DNA of 64,000 bases, taken from the NCBI GenBank assembly GCA_028455995.1, contig JABELC010000008.1, forward strand, positions 434,001-498,000, read 5' to 3'. Every line of letters begins with the position of its first letter. The first letter of the stretch is position 1. The translations under genes were made by a program, and so were the position numbers. This DNA comes from Scleromitrula shiraiana. Taxonomy: Eukaryota > Ascomycota > Leotiomycetes > Helotiales > Sclerotiniaceae. This document shows positions 12,380 to 24,131 of this stretch, piece by piece. The notes beneath the pieces were generated by a model. That model was given only the letters and a program-made list of their open reading frames with translations, was not told the DNA's origin and did no database searches.

Positions 12380-12771
12380 ACAGAGAAGTGACTAGGTAAC
12401 TGACACTTAACTCAATTTTGGATCAAGAAGGTACAGGATACTCTGTTATGAGGAATTTTTGGATTTGGATACTCAAGGGAAAAAGAAAACGACTTGATAC
12501 GTCAAATCATGTTTAGTTGGGTATTCAACTATGGAGACTAAGGAGAGATTTAACAGAAGCATAAAAACAAATCCACTCAAAACTCATCAAATCCACATAT
12601 TCAAAACCATTCATATACTCAAATATCCCCTCCAATTTCCATTACTCCGACCCCATTCATCCATCATATATCATCTAAATGTTCCATTCATTTCATTTCA
12701 ATCCATTTACTTTCCATCCTACCCAATTCCAGTCCATTACAACTTAACCCCTTGCACTCATTCACTCATTC
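12380..12771. other. Convergent spacer
   Basis: 392 bp between two convergent gene ends, rich in A/C and T/C runs. Nothing functional is recognised. Confidence 0.5.
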
Positions 12772-14681
12772 TTATCTCCCAGCAGCCCATCTAACAAAAG
12801 GCGAAGGCGAACGATGATGTTTCCTCCTCTCAATAACCAACTGCAAATCATCCCCCTTATGATGTTTCTTCTTCTTCTTGTCTTCCATCACATATTCCTT
12901 AACATACTCAATAGTCTGAGTCTGATGCTGAGGTCTCACAACCGTAAGGCGAGTGTCTCGAAGCTGGCGTGTGTGCGCCCAGAGCATATCTTGTTCGTCT
13001 TCTGGTACCCAGCGCTTGATGAGGAGGTAGTCGGAATCCTGGTTGGAGGTTAGGCTAGCTTTTTGCATGATAGATAGGAAAGAGGGGAATGTAGGAAGTA
13101 AAAAGAGGGAGGAGGTTTATTTACATCTCTATCAAATTCATAGGGAATCCCATAAACACGCAATGTTTCAACCGAGAGATGTCGTCTCGACATTCGCGTA
13201 TAAGTAGGTCTAGCAGAAGGCCCAGCAGGTGGTGTATGTGCAACAGGTAAATGAGGAGGAGGCGGAGGATGAGCATGCGCGGGTGCAGGATGAGGCGGTG
13301 GTAATGCAGGAGGAGCTTCACCTCTAATAACTGCGATTTGACGTTCATCCAAACCCGCTTTATGAAGATCCTCATGCAGACGTCTTTGATATTCCTTCTC
13401 CCTCTCTTCTTTTTCTTTCTTCTCCTTGGCAATACGATCTGCCTCTTGCTTTTTGAACTTCTCAATAATTTCATCGCGTTCTTTGCGCTCTTTGGCTGCT
13501 TTTTCTTCTTCTTCGCGCTTGAATTTGGCGATTGCTTCGTCTCTTTCTTTTTTCTCGCGAGCGGCTTTTTCGGCTTCTTCTTGCTTGAATTTGGCGATGG
13601 CTTCTTCTCTTTCTTTTTTCTCGCGTGCTAATCTTTCTTGCTCCATTCTCTTCATTCTCTCGTATGTATCCCTGATCTCCTTATCTGCCCTCTCCTTTTC
13701 TTCGGCAGTTCTCCTGTCTCTTTCCATTCTTTTCTTCTCTTCTTTCAAAGTCAAGAGCTCAAATTCCTCTCTTAACATTCTCTCACTCCTCTCCTTCTCC
13801 TTATCAGATTTAAATCGTTCCAATTCCATCTTAGTTCTCTCTTCCTCTCTGATAATTCTCTCTGCTCTTTCTCTCTCCTTCTCTCTCTCCCTTTCGGATT
13901 TATACTGACTCTCCGTCTTATATCTCTCCAATTCACCTCTAGTCTTCTCCTCTTCTCTCATCAATCTCTCGGCTTTCTTCCTCTCTTCCTCACTCCTATA
14001 CCTCTCCAACTCCATCTTAGTCCTCTCCTCCTCTCTCAAGATCCTATCCAACCTCTCACGCTCCCTCTCCCTCTCCCTTTCCGTCTTATATTCCCTCTCA
14101 GTCTTATACCTCTCCAACTCCCCCCTCGTCTTCTCCTCCTCCCTCAACAACCTCTCCATCTTCTTTCTCTCCTCCTCCCCCCTATACCGCTCTAATTCAT
14201 TCCTCGCCCTCTCCAGCTCCAACTCCTCCCTCGTGAAACTTGCGCGTCCACTACTAGGCGAGTGCGAAATGCTCACATGACGACTATGACTCCTATGTCT
14301 CTTCCCATGACCATGGCCCCCCACACTCAACCGATGCTCACGTATACGCTCACGCTCATAGAACGAATCATCATCGCTATCGCTATAATCATTATTAATG
14401 TTATTAATGACAATTGGAGCGGCAGCCGGCACAGCAGGAGGAGGGGGCGGAACAGGTGAGCGATCACGCCGAGTTCCCGTAGAGTGAGATCTCCGAATAG
14501 CGTTGAGTTCAGGTACTAGATAAGACGAAGTACCGTAGCGGTAGCCGGTTTGGACGGGACTTTGAGTCGGTGGGGTGACATTGAATCCTCCTGGTCGACG
14601 ATAAGGGATATGCTGGGGAGCGGGATCACGACCTCGAGAGATACGAATGTCGAGTTCTTCCTCGTCGCGCCATGGAGGCAT
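12772..14681 (-). CDS. Charged coiled-coil protein with conserved C-terminal domain (DUF8035-like)
   Basis: Model: exons 14681-13125 and 13038-12772, 607 residues. The N-terminal 150 residues are disordered, with a proline run and Arg/Ser/His-rich sequence. Residues 150-430 form a very charged predicted coiled coil made of two near-identical 62-residue units (167-228 and 229-290) plus a partial third, then three 22-residue units with the core E[RK]xxAIAKFK (about 351-416). After a Pro/His-rich linker comes a folded domain split by the intron: TYTRMSRRHLSVETLRVYG..YEFDRD and then DYLLIKRWVPEDEQDMLWAHT, remembered from fungal proteins as DUF8035. Function is unknown. The acceptor at 13039 was chosen because it joins these two conserved halves in frame. 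Confidence 0.82.
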
Positions 14682-15420
14682 TTTTGGATAATGATTTGAC
14701 TCTTCTTTGGTTTTTAAGGATTACTTTGGTTTTTGGTCAGTTGGTGGTGATGTTGGTCAATAGATGGGAGGGCACAGTACTATATTGTAACCCCGCTATG
14801 CGACTGTGGGGTTGGTTAGGTTGTCTCGGTATGCGATAAGCTTTTTTGAATTCTAATTATGAAGCTTTTCGCCCGATAATGGGAAATATATGTATAGTTT
14901 AACTATGAAGATATATTCAAAGAAGAAGAAAAAAATCTTCCAATTTCTAATCAACGAAGGCAAAAAGATTCGCAACAACAATAGCAAAATAAATTTGCGG
15001 CGAAGAGGAAGAGTGAAAAAAAATAGAAAGAGGAAAAAACAAGTTGGAAGAGAAGAGAAGAATGAATCTTGTCAGCAGGAATGGGCATGGGCTGATTTAA
15101 GGCCGTCCTACTGGATACCTAGGTATTATCATACAACAGTAGTCATCTTCCTAATTAATTATTATACTTTTTCCCTCTCATCCTTTCCCGCGGCTGGAAA
15201 ACTGGCTGCGAGACTGGATTGGGTCTTACAAGCTTCTTGGTATAGTATGGAGGGTATGCAACCCATGTTTCAATGGAGAGGGGACGACCAATTCTTTGGG
15301 CCGCCACTACACACATACTTTTGGTTATATCGCGTGTAATCTGCGTTCTGTTTTTAAATGTCTTGTATTATCCTCGAGTTGCCTCTTAGGTACTCAGATC
15401 TCTTAATCATTAACTACCAT

Positions 15421-15459
15421 GTAAGTAAGTAAGTAAGTAAGTAAGTAAGCAAGTAAGTA
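15421..15459. repeat. GTAA tetranucleotide microsatellite
   Basis: About ten units of a 4-bp repeat with one G-to-C interruption. It is a simple sequence repeat in noncoding DNA. Confidence 0.95.
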
Positions 15460-15564
15460 GACCAAAGAAGAGCTGAACTACTGAAGGAACAGTACAGCCC
15501 TAGGGTGGGGAACCTCTAAACCAGGATCCCAAATTCTCATGCAGAAGAGGGGAAACCAAGTACC

Positions 15565-15598
15565 CAATCTCGAGCTAATCTCGAGCCAATCTCGAGCC
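15565..15598. repeat. 11-bp tandem repeat, three units
   Basis: Three copies of CAATCTCGAGC, the middle one with a C-to-T change at its first base. Each contains a CTCGAG palindrome. Confidence 0.9.
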
Positions 15599-16709
15599 AA
15601 TCCACCAACCATGCGGCTAAAGGATAAGAAATTTTCTAAGCTACATTCGTAAAACATATGTTATCAACGAATAGATTCTCGGTCACTACAGATACCTACT
15701 GCACTCGAATGCAGGTGATACGCAAAAGGTACTGTGCATATCATGCTGGATGTAGCTCTATGATGTCGAGACACGCAAGAACTCGTGAGGTGAAAGGAAT
15801 AGGAACGTATGCGCACGCATTTGTTAGATTGAATTTAGAATTGGAGACTTGAGGCTCATCGTGCCCCACAGTCGCTGTTTGGGAAATTCGGAGTCGCAAT
15901 GATGTTTGTTTGTTTGTTCTTTCGCGATACGCTGTGTTGAGAAGTACCTAGGTAGAGGATTTCCTATTGTATGTATACAAATTCTACAGTGCGTACGTAC
16001 TGAAATGGATGTAATAGGCTAAGAAAGAAAGAAAGAGGTTGGGATGGATTCGCATAGGAAGCGCCTACATTTTGGCCAAGTTGGTAGCGACCTTATTCAT
16101 GGGCGGGTGGCCCCCAAAATTGTACTGTCTATTTTCGAGCGCCGATGCTCTCCGTGAAGTCTCATCCCTTACATCTTCTTTCGTGGTTATTGGATATTTG
16201 TTTCTCCTGGGATTTTATTTTTGGTAGGTGAGATTGAGGAGATAATGGGTGGAAATTACTGCTGAAAGTTAAAAACTTGGATGATAATGATGTGATGACG
16301 TGATGATGATCTTGCTTTTATTTAGGGGCCGAAGTATTGTCTTACATATTACTCGAGTACATATGCTCTACATATACAGAGTAAGAAGTAAGAAGTCAAT
16401 AAAACTTCTGGTTAATCTTCGTAATCCTACAAGATCAAAACCTATGCTGCCAAGGCCGATTGTAGGACATCACATCCACTGATGCCAACGAACAATGAGT
16501 AAACAAAAACTGTCCAGATGAAATCCATTTTCTTCCCAAATGACATTATCATAAGATCTTGTACTACACCGACAACCCCCGCGCTCACAATCTCAAAACC
16601 TCTCTCCCGGTGCAGTGCAACCTCAATACAAAGCTTGGTACGGCCATGGCCGAAGGAGGGTAGGAAAAGTCGAGTTAGAATAAGAAATAAATATTTACTA
16701 TACGCATCA

Positions 16710-17375
16710 TCATGCGCGGCCACCACTTTTGAAGATCTGATCAATACTTGAAAGACTATTTTTATGCGTAGTCTCTAGGTATTGTAACTTCTTGCCCAAA
16801 TTTTCGACATCCGAGTTCAACTCCTTGGTTTCCTTGTTTAACCTCTTGTCAACATCGGCTATAGGGCTGAAAACGAACCTATCCAATCATTAATACTGCA
16901 TACATATACTTGTTCATCTCGTGATATAATCATGTGGTTTGGTAATGAAAATGAATGTGTAATGTGAGATCAACATAAATATGAAGTTTTTGACATTAAG
17001 TGCAAAGTAATACAGGGTAGATATGAAAGAAAAAGGGGATAGATACATTTTACCAACTCCTTCGTAGATATTGGTGCTTGGTGGTAAAGTTGATACCTCA
17101 CTGGATGTGAGTTGAAGTAACCGAATTTCGCGTTGTTTGACAGATATTTGAGATTTGACGATATTAATTTGTTGTTGAGCCTGAATTGCTTGACTTTCAA
17201 TCTCTTGAACGAGCTATATGAACTTGTTAGTGAATTTTGTTTTATATATTAAATAGGTTGAGCAATGGGAGGGGTAGAGGGGTGTTCAGATGTTTGAGCC
17301 TTTTCCCTTGAAAATAGATATAGACAGACCCATGGTGATATTTACCTTTTGTAAAGCTTCGTTGGGAATGGACAT
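16710..17375 (-). CDS. PFD1: Prefoldin subunit 1
   Basis: Model: exons 17375-17346, 17213-17047 and 16878-16710, 121 residues. No long open frame marks this gene; it appears only after splicing. The spliced protein begins MSIPNEALQKLVQEIESQ, continues with a coiled-coil helix (INIVKSQISVKQREIRLLQL), a central hairpin region (STNIYEGVGKMFV) and a second helix (DVDKRLNKETKELNSDVENL). This is the beta-type prefoldin architecture. Prefoldin is the cytosolic hexamer that hands nascent actin and tubulin to the CCT chaperonin. The second intron (168 nt) has donor GTATCT. A second prefoldin gene (subunit 5) lies 9 kb away. Confidence 0.9.
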
Positions 17376-18345
17376 CTTTGCTTCTTTTCTTGTTCGTTGA
17401 CCTTGTACTTGTGACTGACTATCTGCGACTCTTGATGACTTTGATGACTTGAATATGATTCAATTTCCGAGATGATTTGGCAGTATGAGTGAGGTTCGTG
17501 ATCATTTGACACAAGGCCATTCAAGACAAAATTGAGGTTTTTGATATCCGTCATGTGTTGATAAGAAACTTCGATAAGAAAAGCGGTAAAATATGGCACA
17601 AAAAATATTCAAGATTCCCACATCCTCGGTACATGTGCATTTTTTGTGAATACGATAGAATAATAAAATAATAGTAATAAGTACTTTTAAAAAAGGCCCT
17701 TTCAATATCCTTTGTCCTCCCTTGAGTCCGCCACACAATACCTACCACCTATCATCTACCAGATATGTAACATTGTAGATATCTGTATAGATTAGACAAA
17801 TATATTCACATAAAAAATGTAAAATTAACTGGTATATTAACTGATATATCACAATTTCCGTAAGTACCGGTGCAAGATGCGCTATTTTGATAACTCGTCT
17901 CGTATTGAAATGTTAGAATGACGTTGCTTGCACGGTTATGCGGGATCTATCCATCAATCAACGGGAAGGCTCGAACCTTTCGATATCAGTCGTCTCGTCT
18001 CTACCCTACCAGGCCTACATATAGTACCTAGGGCTGTTAGATCTCTCCCTTCTAGAAAACTTACTAATAGCAAAGTATCATATCTGGACTAGGTTGTAAT
18101 AACAAGTAACATGAGTTATTAATAAGTTTTTCAAATCATTTCATTCATTCTTTTTTACTGATACCTTTGTCTTGAGTCTTGAATTTTTTTATCTTTTTTA
18201 TCTTTCCTTTCCTCATCTCTCTTCAAACATTATAGCATCAAGGGATAGCTTCAACTCTGCTGTGTTACCCTTCTAAAATCATTCCAGTATAACTAACTAT
18301 CGTCCCAATAAAATCATTCTATCGGCAACCGGATCGGACCTCATT
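17376..18345. other. Divergent promoter region PFD1/ceramidase
   Basis: 970 bp between divergent starts. CT- and T-rich tracts lie just before the ceramidase start (about 18140-18230). No gene is seen. Confidence 0.5.
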
Positions 18346-19559
18346 ATGGGATTCCGACTACCATCGATCCCTTATCCTGTTGCACAGCCAGAGGAAGGAT
18401 ATTGGGCTCCAGTAACCTCTACAATTAACTGGTGTGAAGGTAATAGCTATCACAACTCAATTTCTTGAGATTATCTACTAACTTCTATCATAGAGGACTA
18501 CTATGCCACTATATACTCCGCCGAGATCGTCAACACACTTACAAACTTGCTATTTCTTTGGTTGGGACTAAAAGGATTCAGAAATTGTTGGAAGTATGAT
18601 CATGACAGTGTATTTCTGGTTGCCTTCATTGGCTATAGTGCCGTCGGCACTGGTAAGTTACTAGCCAGTTCTGATCCGATCTATTCAAACTAATACCCGG
18701 AAGGTTCATTCCTTTTTCACTCTACTCTGAAATGTAAGTCTAGAACATTCGAACAGTTCAGATTATAGTTATTGATATAAACTTCCAGATCCAATGCAAC
18801 TCGTCGACGAACTCTCCATGATTTACACGACTTGCTTAATGTGCTATGCGACGTTCTCATTTGCTCAATCACGTCTCTTTAGACAGGTATTAGCTGCCGG
18901 TTTGGTATCTTTATCTATATTCATTACGGTAAGCAGACAAGCTCTTTCTGGTTTCTAATACTAATATTTATTGCTCATAGCTGTATTACCATTACCTCCA
19001 AGATCCGGTTTTCCATCAAAATGCATTTGCAATCATTACAACTGCCGTCCTGTTCCGTTCCATGTATATTATGGAGGTCAACATACGCCCTTCTCTACGA
19101 GCCAAATATGCAACAGCGCCACAAAAACAAGTCGATCCAAACTCAATTACAAGTTCCGAGCTGTCAGCGAATAATAAGAGATTACATGATATCTTGAAAG
19201 AAATGTGGTTGATGGTTGGCATGGGGTTGTCGATTTTCCTCGGTGGTTTTGCGATATGGGCCCTAGACAATCAATATTGTTCGACAATTAGACGATGGAG
19301 ACATGATGTAGGGCTTCCTTGGGGTTTACTTCTCGAAGGACACGGATGGTGGCACTTGATGACCGGAATCGGATCCTACTTTCAACTCGTCTGGGGTATT
19401 TGGTTACGACATTGCTTGAACGAAAGACAGGATAGATATTTTTTGAGTTGGCCATCTTGGTTTAGTCTCCCTGAAGTCATTCCAGTTACTGAAAGTACTG
19501 GATCCTCGAAGCGGTATATAAACGGGGCTTCGAAAGGGGAATCGAGAAAAGCGGTTTAG
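18346..19559 (+). CDS. YPC1: Alkaline ceramidase (YPC1/YDC1 family)
   Basis: Model: exons 18346-18439, 18494-18652, 18704-18733, 18789-18928 and 18981-19559, 333 residues. The enzyme cleaves ceramide or phytoceramide into a sphingoid base and fatty acid in the ER membrane. Family signatures: the N-terminal WGPV-like EEGYWAPVTSTINWCEEDY, the zinc-site segment FHSTLKYPMQLVDELSM in the middle and GHGWWHLMTGIGSYF near the C-terminus. These supply the conserved Ser, Asp and three His of the CREST superfamily. Several hydrophobic membrane spans are evident (for example LAAGLVSLSIFITL, MGLSIFLGGFAIWAL). The first half of the gene is cut by four introns of 50-56 nt, and exon 3 is only 30 nt. Confidence 0.93.
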
Positions 19560-20285
19560 AAAGTTGATTCTATTGCCATACAATTTTGCGATATTGGTTT
19601 GAAGTTTGAATAGATTTTGAAATCTTGTACCGACGGGGACTGACTTCACAACATATAATTGATACCCAGCACTTTGAATAGCGTAACAATACAGTATACT
19701 TTACAGCGATCGCATTGTAAACATTCAATGTAGCAATCCACGTATATACAAGCCTTTTGTTATTCTCTGAGCTTTAGATCAAACGATAGAGTCCCACATC
19801 GTATGGTCTCACATTCAGAATGATATCTCATATCTTCTAAAAACTTGTCATCATAAACTAGCTATGTGGATGAAGCCGAAGCTTGGAAATTTATTAGCCT
19901 TGTCTAAAAATGTGAAACCAAGCGCCAGCCTTATGAGAATCTGACTGCAGGGATATTACGTTGATTGTAATTCGCTAGATGTTCAAATCGTGTCAATATC
20001 TTTGGTATAGTCTCAGCCACGACGATAACGCAAGCTCAGAGGGTAAAACTTGTACGGTACATTTAAGATGTGATTGTAATATAAGATTAGACTATGAACA
20101 GATATTCAGACATCCACTCACCATTACAATAATTAAACTAGCATCAAAAGGACCATTAAAGTCAATCTGCGCCATAAGGCTGCGACAACCTTACGATTCG
20201 CTCAACCATTGTCTGCAATGTATGATCTGGTCAGATACGAATACTCACCAAAGCGACTTGTTTCGTTCCTGGATACTATAAAACT
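19560..20285. other. Intergenic region before TMF1
   Basis: 726 bp, AT-rich. A short open frame at 19979-20281 has no recognisable protein. Presumed 3' and 5' untranslated sequence. Confidence 0.5.
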
Positions 20286-22992
20286 ATGACGAGCCCTGCA
20301 AAGCAAGGCGGTTCGAGATGGGGCTCGTTTCTCCAACAAGCTGTAGCTGGTGTGGAATCTAGACTCGATAATATATTGGCAGAAGGACAGGATGCCCCTC
20401 CAACGAGTAGACCAACATCTGCGGCTGCTACTATGGCTCCATCCAAATCAGAGGCTGGTATGAAGATTTTTTTTGTAATAGTAACAGAATTTGCAATGAC
20501 CTGACATTTTCTCTAGGAGTTTCGCGAAATAATTCAAATAGTAATAGGACAAACGATCGTTTACAAGAACGTCTAGCAAGAGCGGTAGCTGCAAAGAATG
20601 CGCAAAAATCAGAAACTAGATCCCCTTCTAATGTACCCTCGCGAACCGGAAGCCCAATTACAACAAATGAAAGTCCAAGGCAGAGTGTTGATGCGGCACC
20701 AAGTGCGGGGGACAAGCAGGGTGGAGAGGGCTCCTCACAGGAAACAGATTTGGCTTCTACTCCAAATGCTGTCGAATCTGGAACACCGACTGTAGAAGTG
20801 CGGCCGAGTACACCGGTCACGGAGCCAACTCTAGAGTCCCAGCAGGCATCTCCTGGTGGTATCGTTGTGGAAACCGAGCCCACTACCCGCCTGTCTACCG
20901 ATTCTACCAGATCCAGTAATCCTAGAGAGTCGATTGATTCTCTTCGCCGATCTAGCTCAATACCTCGCTCCTCAATAGATGAGCCAGCTGTCATACCAGA
21001 TGCGTCAACAACGACGAAAACCACGGCAGAATATGAGGCTTTACTTAGTCAACTGCGATCAGACTATGAAACTTCGGAATTACAAAGGCAAGAAGAGGTC
21101 CATAACTACATCGAAAAGATAGATGCGTTACAGGCCAAATTACAATATCTAGCCAAAGAGAGTGTGGATTCCGCAAAGAAGGCTATCAGTTCCGCGCCAG
21201 CTGGAAGTTTAGAAAAGAAGCTAGCGGAGAAAGAACAACAGGTCGCACTGCTAATGGAAGAGGGCCAAGTTCTGTCCAAGAAAGAATTGACTCATATGAC
21301 CACGATTAAGAGATTGCGTGCTAAGATTGCCGAGGACAGCAAGGAAATCGCAGAAGCGAAGAAGAAGCAAGAAAAGGCCGAAAGAGATACAGCAGCTCTT
21401 TCGGAGAGGTTAAAAAGAGTTGAGGGTGCTGAGAAACGACTCAATGAAAGGAATAGCTTGATTAATCGCCTGCAAAAGGATCTTGATGCAGCAAAGATTG
21501 AAAGAGATACCAAGGACACAGCCATTGCTAATTTGAAAGCACAACTTGAAGAAGCTGTTGCTCAAGAAAACCAAGCCGAAGCCAAACTTGCTCATGAAGC
21601 ACTAGAAGCCGAAAAGAAACGGGTCGCCGAACTGGAGGACGATGTATCTAACCTTAAAATCGAGAAACAACTTATCCATGACAGGGCTCAAGTGCAAATC
21701 AAAGACCTAAGAGAAAAAGTCGATAAGGAAGCAGAGAAGGCTCGAATTGCAGCTTTAGATATGAAGGACGAGCAGCAGATGCTAGAAAGCAAATTAGAAG
21801 TCATGAGAGCCAGGGCAGAAGAAGTTTCATCTGGGGCAACTGGTGATGCACAAGCGAAACTCTTGCGCCAGATCGAAACTTTACAGAGCCAATATGCTGT
21901 GGCGAGTGAAAATTGGCAAGGTATTGAGGCTTCCTTGACAGCACGTGCAACGAGTTTGGAAAATGAGAGGGATGAAGCTATTAAGCGAGAAGCTGATATT
22001 AGGCGCAAAGCTCGTGAAGTGGTATGTATTGGTTTCTGCATTACTTCGAGTCTATACTAACCAGGCAATAGACATTAAAAGCCAAACGTAATGAAGATAA
22101 ATTGGAAGAGACTAGGTCAAAATTGCACAATTTTCAGCAAGAGCTCGCCGAACGAAGCGCCCAGCTTGATAACTTGCAAAAACGGGCGGAAGAAGCTGAA
22201 GCTGCATTGGTATCAGCAAGGACTGAATTTGAAGACGAAAAACAGGCATGGAAAGCCGAGACGCAACAACGCATTGAAGAAGAGAGACAAAGATGGCAAG
22301 ATGAAACATCTCGGGCAGATTCACCAGCCACAAGCCGAAGAGGTCTAACATCCGAATATCTGGGTCTACAAAATCTCCAAATGAGAAGAGCATCAGCTCG
22401 CTCCATAACGAGCGAACTACCCACTCCCGATCGACTACTCGGACGTCGTCCTTCAGGCCAACCACTAGTAGGAAGATCCTCCGGTCACGGAACACCAACA
22501 CGACAAGATTCCAGCCACTCACTCACCATGAATGGAGAAGGATTATCCCAAACCCCCTCCATCCACACCCTCGACCACGACGACTTCTTCGAAACACATC
22601 GCTCTTCCTCCCCGCAACAAACAATCCAAGACATGGTATCCACGTCCACGGCCGCCGCAGGTCCCTCCGTCCAATTAGTCGAGCGGATGAGCTCTGCGGT
22701 TCGCAAACTCGAGAGCGAGAAGGTGGCTACGAAGGAGGATTTGGCGCGGTTGGCGGCGCAAAGGGATGAGGCTCGGGCGGAGATTGTGGCGTTGATGAAG
22801 GAGGTGGAAGTTAAGAGGAGGGCGGAGGAGAAGGTGAGGGAGTTGGAGGGGGAAATTGAGAAGATTAATGAGAGGTATGAGACTACGTTGGAGATGTTGG
22901 GGGAGAAGAGTGAGTTGGTGGAGGAATTGAGGGGGGATGTGGAGGATCTTAAGGCGATGTACAAGGAGTTGGTTATTAAGAGTGTGGGGTGA
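20286..22992 (+). CDS. SGM1: TMF1/Sgm1-type golgin (TATA element modulatory factor family)
   Basis: Model: exons 20286-20457, 20517-22021 and 22072-22992, 865 residues. The start SRWGSFLQQAVAGVESRLDNIL is the N-terminal motif of TMF-family golgins. Residues of about 60-230 are Ser/Thr/Pro-rich and probably disordered. A long coiled coil covers about 240-640 (the TMF_DNA_bd-type region of Pfam, despite its name), and a final coiled coil (LVERMSSAVRKLESEKVATK to MYKELVIKS) corresponds to the TMF_TATA_bd/Rab6-binding end. Human TMF1 and yeast Sgm1 sit on the Golgi and bind Rab6/Ypt6. Codon use and GC content rise at the 3' end, which is unremarkable. Confidence 0.9.
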
Positions 22993-24131
22993 GGAAGAGG
23001 GAAAAGAGGGGAATGCCGAGCTCTATTAGATGAAAGTGATGGCGAGAGACTGATATTTAACTCGCTCGCTCTTCTATGGACATTTGATACGTGCTATTAT
23101 ACCATCTAATGCAGGCAGGTTCTTGCATGAACGGGTAAATCAATCCATTTGTTCTTCATTTATGAGGTTTGGAAGCAATATGTGATAGCGACTTTATGAT
23201 TTAAGAATTAAGATAGACAGATGAATGGATGGATGGATGGATGTACGATACATAAAGTGTTACTTATTACCTACGCACGAATTTAAACTGTTGAACGAGA
23301 TGATATTGGAGATTCTGCATTTCCTATTATTTCCTTTTACGTGGATATCGAAAGATATAAGAGCTAGTTTTGCGTTAAAACGACCCCAAGAACAAAATTA
23401 CATATCCTATCTAATCTGCTAACAAAAATAAGGAATGGCAATACAAGCCCTGGGCATTCTAATAAGGAGCATATACAAAAAGTGGAATTAGATGACTAGT
23501 CTTGTCCAATTAATCTATGAGAGCCTGACATGAATCTAAACTAAGCAAATGAATCATCTAGGTTGCCAAAAGTCAAGTTCAGATCTAAAAGTTCAAGTAT
23601 TATTTTTTGAATAACATGTATGTAAATCAAGTTGACTAGTTACTGAGCTCCATGAAAGAAAACAAGTTAAGATCTAAGATACCAAACTGGAGCTTTGGCG
23701 GGAGGGGGTGAAATATCTAATCTAGGCTATCTGGGTTGAGTGCACCTGTAGCAGGAAAATAAACAGATCATTCATCCGGTAGAATGAAAACGATCTTAAT
23801 CTAGCGGTTCAAATCAAGACTCCCGAGTAATGATTCAAATTGTGTCTAGGTATTTAAGATATCAAGACAGTTTCAACTAGGCGAATACAAGTGCTGAATC
23901 CAAGTGAACCTCAAATCTAAAAGAACCTAATTTTCATACTAGAAGAGCTCAGGTACCGGAATCTAATTCACTGTAGGATTCCGTTTTCCGTGTTCTTTAT
24001 AGCGGGATAGGTGTTGGAGTATCATCTAATGTCGGCATTACTAAGTAAGTACCTCGGTGCCTCTGTAGCTATCATACCATTATGTATTCGCGTTTGTTGC
24101 CAGCCCATTTCAAACGAACCATCAAAAAGTC
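22993..24131. other. Intergenic region without a recognised gene
   Basis: 1.1 kb, AT-rich, with a (GGAT)n run at about 23223-23242 and many CTAGATCT-like words. No exon chain was found. Confidence 0.5.

Larger units (their letters stand above)
14682..16709. other. 2-kb region without a recognised gene
   Basis: It holds simple repeats (15421-15459 and 15565-15598) and several short open frames (for example 14890-15339, 15658-15852, 16039-16227) whose translations are low-complexity or resemble nothing. I see no exon chain here. Confidence 0.5.

Noticed and set aside
14890..15339. 149-codon open frame as a gene
   Set aside because: It begins with low-complexity Lys/Ile/Asn sequence and continues without any recognisable domain.
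15421..15459. Array of GTAAGT words as a cluster of splice donors
   Set aside because: It is a simple GTAA microsatellite with no exon next to it.
16442..16744. 100-codon minus-strand frame beside PFD1
   Set aside because: It overlaps the end of the supported PFD1 exon in another frame and lacks protein-like features.
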